A stretch of DNA of 64,000 nucleotides, taken from positions 28,928,162 through 28,992,161 of the forward strand of contig OU612067.1 in assembly GCA_914767715.1 (NCBI GenBank), given 5' to 3'. Below are positions 55,801 through 64,000 of the stretch, one piece after another. Source of the DNA: Membranipora membranacea. Its lineage: Eukaryota > Bryozoa > Gymnolaemata > Cheilostomatida > Membraniporidae. A model generated the notes under the pieces. It worked only from the letters and a program-made list of their open reading frames with translations. It did no database searches and was not told the DNA's origin. Position 1 is the first letter of the stretch. Each line of letters starts with the position of its first letter. The position numbers were made by a program, and so were the translations under genes.

Positions 55801-57952
55801 GCTCATCACAAGTCGCCTGGACTAGCTGGGCTGTGCATGAGTAGGTAACTCAATAGTGTTAACTTATAACCCCCAAACCTACCGGACCAAGTAACCCTGA
55901 AGACTTATATTTCATGCAAATGCATGTGTGATAGCTGTCTAAATCTGATTTCAAGCTCAAAGATGACACCAATAAATCTGTTCCCTTTACAAATACTTTG
56001 AGATTTAAGGTTTAAGATTCTTACAAACGCTTCCTTCTTCGTCGCGGACAAAATTTGTAGTGCAACTTTCTGCATAATAACGGCCCTAATATTAACCTAG
56101 GCCCTAGAACCCATTATTACCTCTTACCATCAGATTTGTCTCTGTAATTTTGGGAGAGGGCTACCCTGTTTTGACTCGCAACCCCCTCCAACAATGCTTG
56201 TCAAGACAGACATGCCTCGCCTAGGATACTAGGATACTTTTACATTCTAATTGTAGCTATTCCTTGTTTAGCAAATTTCAAACCCTCTATTTTCTTTAAT
56301 TTAACTTCTTATGATTGTGATTGCAATTTAAAATAGTTAAGCCACTAGTGCCCATGATGCAAAAGGACAGGAGCTGCTAATAACTGTTAGCATCAGGCTC
56401 AGACGCCTTACAACCATTTATTCATATCAAACCAAGATTGGCAGCACAAAGTAGTCCCGACTGTTTCATTTTTACTCCCACCACCCAACTCTTCAATCTA
56501 AGCAGCTCGCATGCCTGGTTATAACTATTGACAAATAGCTGCAACTGCAACTTTGCTGCAATGTAACAGTTTAGTTTTTGGGCAATGACAGAATCTTGAT
56601 TGGCATCAGAGCCTCATGTACTTCATGTGTTTTCAAAACTGAAATCAACATCAAAGACAAATTCAACATGATCAACATGTTTCATTGCTCTCATTCACCA
56701 TATTTTGCAGAAGAGCTAGCCCAACAGTTTTATAATTGGTATTAGAGACATGCATCTTCACATGAATGGGGAGTCATCTGAGAATTGGGTTACCGATGGA
56801 CTGAAATCATTTACAGAACCTCACAGGCATTGTATTATGTGGAAGAACAACGAGTACATGAAGGTATGAGAATAAGACTGTGAGCAGTAGAACACTGATG
56901 TGGTGAGAGAAAGGTTTACAACAAACGCAGGCTGGGTGATGGCCTATGGTTATGTGAATTTTTGTTTTCATTTGATATCACTTTTGAAGAAGGATAGTAA
57001 ATGATCTCGTTGGACCAACTAAGCTCAATATATTTTCCTACAGGCTACAGGGAGTAGTAAAAGCAGATTGAATCAATATCTGCAACATGCTAAACAGCAA
57101 TATGCATCATCAACTTCTTGTCTTACACAGCATGAGAAGATAGTTGGTCACTACCTAATATTTAGAAATTAGGTATGATATATACAGTTTTTTTTTTACG
57201 CAGTGGTTTTATGATTAGAATACGTCTGGAAAACTAGAATTGATAGCGGAAGTTGGCGATTCTGGTTTGAATTCTATTCCAGCAGGTAGCTCCATTGCAA
57301 TCCTCAATGAACAAGACTATGAAGGTATGAGCGTTACTTGCTATCTGATTCAAAATACAGTGATATTATCTCAGATTTGTGTGAAACTTCTTAGTGATGA
57401 GACATGCATGACAGTTGTGTACAGCTCCTTGATTCTAGTCAAACTGATTAAGTAGTGTTTATTTTACAATAATTAACCATGTTTAATTTTCCCAAAGGAG
57501 GTGGAAGCGATACTTATCAGATGATGCCAGGACTGGTTGCAGATTTGAAAATCTGGAGCCGTGCACTCAGCAATGATGAGGTGACCGATATCGGGTGTGG
57601 TGAGAGAGGGGACCTGCTCACATTTGATCAGTTTGAGATTGTTGGTCATAACAAGCTGTGTACAGATATTGAGAGAAGCTCAGTATTTGGATTATACTTA
57701 CAGATTACCAGACATAACCTGTATCGAGCGTGCTTTAAATGGCTACCCATATTTAACAGCACAGACTCTACAGTGCAATGTTCACACTCATTGGTCATCA
57801 CCAATGGCATTTCCATTGTAGGCAGTTGTCCCTGCTTTGTACACGGGGTAACGATTCTAAAGTTTCAAAAAATATTCGTCGCTGATACCATATGCAAAAA
57901 ATACTTTAGAGTGGAAGCTACATGCTTGAAAGCGACTTCCCTAATTCGGTGA
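55801..57952 (+). CDS. Pentraxin-domain protein, C-terminal part
   Basis: Exons 55801-55840, 56728-56863, 57219-57324 and 57498-57952 join in phase. The reading matches the second half of a pentraxin/LamG-like beta-sandwich: FIIGIRDMHLHMNGES, PHRHCIMWKNN, SGKLELIAEVG, IPAGSSIAILNEQDYEGGG, LVADLKIWSRALSNDEV. The EQD in LNEQDYEGGG aligns with the Glu-Gln-Asp calcium ligands of C-reactive protein. GERGDLLTFDQFEIVG follows, as after many pentraxin domains. The first half of the domain and any signal peptide are missing upstream. The first acceptor is in phase with the 50881 donor of the neighbouring NHL gene, so a joint transcript is possible. The final exon's end is uncertain; the frame is open to TGA at 57950. 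AATAAA at 58361. Confidence 0.7.
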
Positions 57953-58914
57953 ATTTTTCATGACACAAGGTCACTGTGCTATCCACTTTATTGCAGTATT
58001 GCAGTGATTTTATATGCCAGTGAATTGAGATTTTCTCATTCTGAAACAATTTTACTAGCAATTTAGACAGAATGGTGGTTTAAAAAGGCATCAAATGAAT
58101 CATAATCTGTTCACATAGTCTTGTCAATGTATAAAATATCTCAATTTCAACAATTCTGACTCCTGGATACCATCTTAACTGTGACAATCTGGCAATGTAG
58201 AACTTTCCCAACACAATATATTCTCACCTTAACAACACTGCCAGGTCATTAGGCAATAGTATGACAGCGTAAAAATAGGATCTGAAGTTAATCAGAGATC
58301 AAGACATATCATCTTTATCGCAATGTCCAGTCATGATTAAGGGGGCAAGCATTGAGATTAAATAAAAACACTGTATGCTCAGAATTAGAATGTGATTCAA
58401 AGTTTCGGTTGATGATAGGGTTAAACAAGTCTATTTATATATGGTCACAAGGTTATCAAAAGTGAGATCGAAAATTGTATAATTTCATCCTGGATAGATA
58501 TAGCAGAGATGTGATACGGATAACGCTCGTCTATAAACTAACATACCCGCTCCTTATTCCATGTTGTTGGTCTGAACAGAGTACAGCCAAGTCCATTGGT
58601 CCATCACTCTTCAATGCCACTAATGGGATTACCATCAGCCAATAGTTTTTCTGACCACCAATCAAGAACTTTTTTTCCATTCATTTATGCCCAACAAATA
58701 CAGACCGCCCACCCACCTATTTTGAAAATAGCATAGATCTATGTATGTATGTATATATGAAGGGTAAATAATGGTGTGGGAAAGAAGTTGCTAAGTAATT
58801 CAGCTGAAATAAAATATGGATAAAGGACTGACCATAAAGGCCCACAATCCTCTGCCCTTTTTAGATTAGCCCACAAGATGAAAATTTCACTGGATTTTAA
58901 ATAACGCCCATTTG

Positions 58915-59230
58915 TCAGAAGTGGTCTGATAGTTGAGGGTGCGGACTTGTGACCTGTGAGGTCCAGGTTCGATTCCCTGCACCGGCAGTCATTTCTGATT
59001 TGGTACTGGTGCACCATTCATCCTAGCCAGGTCCTTACGGAACGGGACCAAAAATACCGGAGGTCCACTGTGTTTGCACACCCCACATGCATTAAAAAGA
59101 TACCCCTCTGCCTCTTCGATAATAAGAGTAGCCGGAATTCCGGCGGGCAAGGGTATAGGGTGCGGCTTGAGTACCATGGGTCCCTGTACCTGTAATCTAG
59201 AGGGGTAACCCTCTCCGCAATGGCGACTTA
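58915..59230 (+). mobile_element. tRNA-headed SINE, family 3
   Basis: GTGGTCTGATAGTTGAGGGT and CCAGGTTCGATTCCCTGC form A- and B-box-like elements spaced as in a tRNA. A body of about 240 bp follows, less AT-rich than its flanks. It differs from families 1 and 2. Only one copy is in the window, so its right end is approximate. Confidence 0.65.
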
Positions 59231-62200
59231 GACTTTAAAGTTTATTTGCTGAATTAAAATTTCTCAAATATTAGTATCCTAATAAAAATATAAGGTTTTG
59301 CAAAGTTGCTAATGATAACATATATAAAGGTTTTAAAAATATATATAGTTTAACGATACCAATTGTTAGGCTTTCAGATTTGGGGGATTTTGTGACTTGA
59401 GATGTTTACTGACGTAACTCAGCCTATTGTCGATCAATATATAACTTTATTGATGAGCTTTTACTGAGATTACAACCGTGAAATCTATAAAAGATTAACA
59501 CAAACAATGACTATATATAAAAGCATTGCACAGGTTCTCAAAAAGTTACCGTTATAGTTTTACTTTACAACTTTTAAAATAAAGTGTTACTGCCAAAACG
59601 TAAAATACTAAATCCTGATGCCAAATTAAGCCTTTACACATTTCAAGGCATATATTTAAATAATCCTTGAATGAGGATTGCAGGTAACAATAAAATAATA
59701 AGGGTAATATTCATACCTTTTGCCTTCTTTCCTCTTAACTGATTTTGTAAAATAGACTTCGATATACTTTCAAAACTGTCTGAGTTCATTTGCTAATGAG
59801 CTGAGTGCACTGAATCATAAAAGAACACTGAAACAGGATAAGTTTTACCAGGTATACAGCGAACACACCAACACAAAGACCAGGACCGGCCCAAATCCCC
59901 CCAGAATGTCCGTGGACAGCCAACGCGCCATAAAGATGTTGGGAGGTGGCCAGAAGCTGCAACAAATACACTCCTCGACACAATACCCTGGATACGCTGT
60001 TTGAAGAGTAAATTACTCTAGTGTCCCCCGAAATTGGACTGAACCTAATCCTGCAGATGAGAGCAGTGACAACTAGTTTGGAGTTAAAACGAGTCTCCAG
60101 TTTAAGCTGGGGAAACAAAAGAAGTTTTAATTTGAATACATAATACGGCGAGTTTGTTACGCAATGAATTATATTGTGTTTAAGTTAAGCTGATGAGTAT
60201 CTTTACATATAGGACGATAACTTTACTGTTTTACTATTCTTGACCTACCAAGACAGGCTAGGATATAGGGTGAAAATTGCAAATTATGAGTACTAGCAGT
60301 TGGAATCTATTTTCCCTCTGTGTATTCAGTTTTATACATTAGGCAGTTGCAGACAGATAAAATGCCTCAGAGTTTCCTACCTAAGATAATTTACTCCAGA
60401 CGAAATGTTGCAGATTTTAGTCCCTGGCCAATTTTAACGATATGAATGGGGTACAAAATGATGAGGGAACAAACTTGTACTATATTTATCACTGGTAAGC
60501 AATTCTATAGATCAAATGATCGGATTTAATATACGATACACAAGGGTCAAGGCAACTGGCCTGTGTTATAACCACTGTGTCTCTTGACTTGTAGTGACCT
60601 CTGAGATGGCTTTCGGGTTCCCCATACCAAGATTCCATTGATAGTAAACGACACAATGCAGAATGAAAACTAAATGTGTACTGAGCTTGGTTTTTAAGCA
60701 TTAGTTGGCAAAATAACCACAAAAGAAAAACTTATTCAATGACCATTGGTGTTTTCCATCATTGGGTCACATGTTTGTCGGCTGGAATGATCAGATGCAA
60801 TTAATTCAGTAAAATTCTGGACAAAACCTTAATTCTTTAACACTTGAATCACAATTTTTCATACATCAGATAGCACAATATTGTTGCGTCATGAGGAGTG
60901 CACTAAATGAGGGGGACCACTGAGTCTGTATCAAATGGGCAATAGTTCCAATAAAGAATAATCATTTATGTTTATGGTTGATATCAAGTCAAAGCAAATA
61001 ATTGATGTAGCATCAATGATTTGGCATTGTCTCGGAAATCATATAGATAAAAGGAGTCTAATTTTATTTGAAATTAATTGTTTGTTGATAGTTGATAATA
61101 GCTTGCGAATTGCACAGCAAAATTAACCAAAAGCCACGAGGCGCAGCACACATGGGTAAGCTTAAAGACTTACTTTGAGACTGCTATTTTGTATCACATC
61201 TTATTCTCTATATTCGATTCTCTCATGTGAGCTATTTCCAGCTTAAAGGGCAACCAAGGTTTCAAACAACTTCTCATTGATGGCCATTGATTAATAGCAG
61301 ATTGCACCTTCTGCATGGGGAAAAAGACAAAATATAATTCGGATGATTATTCAGCCAGAATTCTTGTGAAACACTTCTCCCATCAGGTACTCAAACTCAG
61401 CTAAAAGAGAATACCACATAGCAGTTTCCTGTTCCTGTTATTATTTAGCCTGTGCTCTATGATTATTACAGCAAAGTCTTGGAACCTCCCCTAAACTGAA
61501 GTGTTACCCAGCTTAGAGTCCGCAACTACTTTGAGTTTTGCATCGCGTAATGCACAAAGCTGATGCTGCGCAGCACATTATTTTCTACCCATTAATGCAT
61601 TGCTGCGAAACCTTGGTTGCCCTTTAAGAATCCTGATATTGAGGAAGCTATGGTCTCTCAAACTTTCGAGGTGATGACCATCAATCAGCATTGGGAACCA
61701 GAGGTCAATCCCTGTGTTACATCACAACGCTCCATACTTTTTATGATACATTATACTAATAATTCCACGATAAGATAATGATCAAAATGTTTTGGGTCTA
61801 AGTTGGTTTCGAACCCAGGTTCTCAAACATGGCCCAGCGAGCAACACCTCTTAGAGTGCGTTATATTGTCTACACACGAGAGAGCTGGACCTCGTGGTGC
61901 GATGTTAGCAGCGTTGCCTGCTGGTTCAATAGACCCGGGTTTGAGAGCCTCCTGCGCCTTCATCATCTTATACAAAAAAGTAGTCTCAAAGCAAAACTTT
62001 AAATGGTCTTGGAAAAGTTTCCCAATCGTGAAATCCAGTCTCCACAATTTAGGTTCTGTCCGTTGTTATGTAATTTATTTATTACAATAATCCTGCGGAG
62101 TTCATTGATCGGTACAGAGAATAATATAGGCCTGATCAGTTTGTTTGGCTGTAAAAGTAACACCAAGCCCAATTTGATAAAATCACCCACTTATACATAC

Positions 62201-62399
62201 TTGTGCACTGGAAAACTTGAATCAAAGTCAACCCAATACTATTAAAAACAACTCGAAGCTCCATTTCCCTAGCCATTTTTACAACGTTGGCTTGAAGTGA
62301 ATATTTTTGATATATTTGATTCAAAAACTTTAAATCAATAAAATTTGATCATAACATATGAATGGCTTAGCTTGTAAACAAGGCTACACAGGAAAAACT

Positions 62400-62690
62400 G
62401 TGTGGTGAAATATTGTCTTGGTGGGAAAAAGCACAGTGGTAAATACTCTTGTTGGGAAATTGGTCCTGTGGGAATCTGTCTTGGAGGGAAAATGGGATGT
62501 TAGGAAAACCACCTGGTGGGAATATGTCTCGTTTGGACATTGTCTAGGTGGAAAAATATATTGGTGGGACAACGTCCAGGTGAGAAAAAAGATTGGTTTG
62601 AAAACCTCCAGGTGGGAAAATCGCAGTGTGGGAAATTATCCAGGTGGGAGAATGGCTTGGTTGGAAAATGACATTGTGAAAGTAGGGCGG
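62400..62690. repeat. Degenerate short-period minisatellite
   Basis: A loose unit of about 16 bp, roughly CTTGGTGGGAAAATNN, recurs some 17 times (CTTGGTGGGAAAAA, TCCAGGTGGGAAAATC, CCAGGTGGGAGAATGG). Both strands are open over part of it because stop codons are rare in the unit. It is not a gene. Confidence 0.75.
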
Positions 62691-62862
62691 ATCCACCTCA
62701 TATATGTCTCAAGTGAAACAGCGTTGAAAAGATCATTGCATTTAGATTGACGTATTATAGCTAATTGGAAATGACCCTTACCTGAACAGATACATTTATT
62801 TTACCAGATATCACTGGTTTGTGTTGTCATACTTAGCTTCAAAAGATGTTCAATACTTTAAA

Positions 62863-63256
62863 TAGCTTTGAATGTGTTCATCATGCATGCATCTGAACAG
62901 TTAAAAGTTACTCTTTATTCAGCTTTTGAATTCTTCCAATTCCTTTGAAGTGAATCTTGCCAAATGTGTTCAACTATCGATCAAAGGGATTTCAAAGCCA
63001 TTGACTTATTCATTACATTTCCAGGAACATCAGAGAGTCCGTGAACATAATTTGCATGATCATTGATTATCGTTGATGGTAATCATCCATTTTGCAATCT
63101 TCTTAGTGTTGCCTACTTATATAACTAGCTTTGAATGTGTTTATCATTAGTACATCTAAACAGTTCAAAGTTAATCTTTAATCAGCCATCAAATACTTCC
63201 AATACCTATGAAGTGACTCTTGCCAAAGGTGTTCAACTATCAATCAAAGGGTGTTT
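62863..63256. repeat. Spaced direct duplication of about 130 bp
   Basis: AGCTTTGAATGTGTTCATCAT, AACAGTTAAAAGTTA, CTTGCCAAATGTGTTCAACT and ATCAAAGGG at 62868-62990 recur in order at 63128-63250 with roughly 15-20% change by eye. The units are about 262 bp apart. No ORF is shared. Confidence 0.75.
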
Positions 63257-64000
63257 TCATGCTATAATCACATTGAGTCTTGCACCCAATATCGTTAGCC
63301 TTTTTGTTGCTGAATGCACCCATGTTATGCCTGAATCCGGTTGATTTTTGTACACAACAGCGCCATGTTCAATGCTTTTAAATGCTAGGTTACTCCTTCT
63401 TCATTTCGTCTCAATGACCTGCTTATGTTTGCAATTTGGCTTCAACCATCTGCTGTCTAAAGCGGAGGGTTGTTTGAACCACCAGAAAGTTAAGAACTTT
63501 GAGTTCGCAGCGAACACTATGTTCATAGATTTTTGCACTCACTCAGCTCTTCGAATGGTAAAGAAGTTACACTGATTTAGGGGATCAATCCTAGAAAATA
63601 ATCGGGCCTGTAAGTTTAGCCCACGTGAGTCATTACTATCTCACAATGATGCTGACACATCACTCCCAACTGTAAAGAGTTATCTCGCTGAATATTTCTA
63701 TAGATGCACCCTATTCTCACAAATTTGTATTGTGATTAATTTTCTGACAAGAGCTTGAAACTAATGGTCCCAGGGGGGGGGGACTCACCAGAAAAAACCC
63801 CACCATGCTAGGCCCACCCACAATGCCACTACCTCCTAACACTGCTTTGCTTGATTTGACTACATAACCCTTTCCACTGTGTCCGTTGGACTCATATTCA
63901 ACCCTATTTTTGCTAACCCAGGCCCCTTACTTCAGCACCCCTTAACACCACCACATGCTGGATGATTCATTTCTTCAGAGCTAAAGAGCATGCCTGTGAA

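Larger units (their letters stand above)
58367..64000. other. Right-end interval without recognised gene
   Basis: No exon series is supported. It holds a tRNA-headed SINE, a degenerate minisatellite and a spaced duplication, listed separately. 59756-60004 is a less AT-rich stretch with an 83-codon + frame of unknown nature. Around 61800-61960 a - strand GGGTTCGAAACC resembles a B box and may mark another SINE. Confidence 0.55.

Noticed and set aside
61803-62090. 95-codon + frame and 74-codon - frame
   Set aside because: Both strands are open over a stretch with a - strand B-box-like GGGTTCGAAACC. It is more likely a SINE remnant than a gene, and too degraded to annotate firmly.
62384-62750. 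Overlapping 110-codon (+) and 62-codon (-) frames
   Set aside because: Both are by-products of a degenerate GGTGGGAAAA minisatellite that rarely forms stop codons.

Overview
The window is animal nuclear DNA, AT-rich by eye, with GT-AG introns from under 100 bp to 7.5 kb. The gene families (pancreatic-type lipase, N-BAR/SH3 amphiphysin, CCP/sushi, CUB-like, NHL propeller and pentraxin domains) are metazoan. The repeats (cut-and-paste DNA elements, tRNA-headed SINEs) are non-vertebrate in character. I favour a marine invertebrate, possibly a sponge, but cannot fix the phylum from sequence alone. Gene models were built by hand by matching splice sites and reading-frame phases.

Layout. 1001-4668 (+): the C-terminal half of a pancreatic-lipase-like gene. 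6848-7124 (+): a broken exon of an unrecognised membrane-protein family. 8635-26417 (-): an amphiphysin/BIN gene of 12 core exons plus an 18-bp microexon, every phase joining. Its 7.5-kb intron holds two intact opposite-strand paralogues of that unrecognised family (15521-16913 and 19526-20901), separated by a hAT-like element and a foldback element. 26674-27409: a foldback element just upstream of the amphiphysin start. 28515-29357 (+): an intronless SNAPC2-like gene. 32275-36409 (+): a type I membrane receptor-like protein (signal peptide, CUB-like, CCP-like, transmembrane, short tyrosine-containing tail). 36634-45686: gene-poor and full of SINEs and DNA elements. 45688-51134 (+): a secreted protein with a decayed collagen-like stretch, four CCP modules (three almost identical) and an NHL-type propeller. 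54487-55592: a foldback element with a second foldback inserted into it. 55801-57952 (+): the C-terminal part of a pentraxin-domain gene. 58367-64000: no gene recognised.

The products do not form one pathway. The right half is rich in secreted or surface recognition modules (CUB-like, CCP, NHL, pentraxin), consistent with a cluster of adhesion or innate-recognition genes. That functional reading is inference.

The most unusual items are a SINE-like repeat whose head matches the 5' end of U2 snRNA (two copies, opposite strands), the nested paralogue pair with its decayed third copy, the tyrosine-motif-rich amphiphysin linker, and several mobile elements whose exact target-site duplications can be read directly (8, 9, 10 and about 11 bp, and TA).
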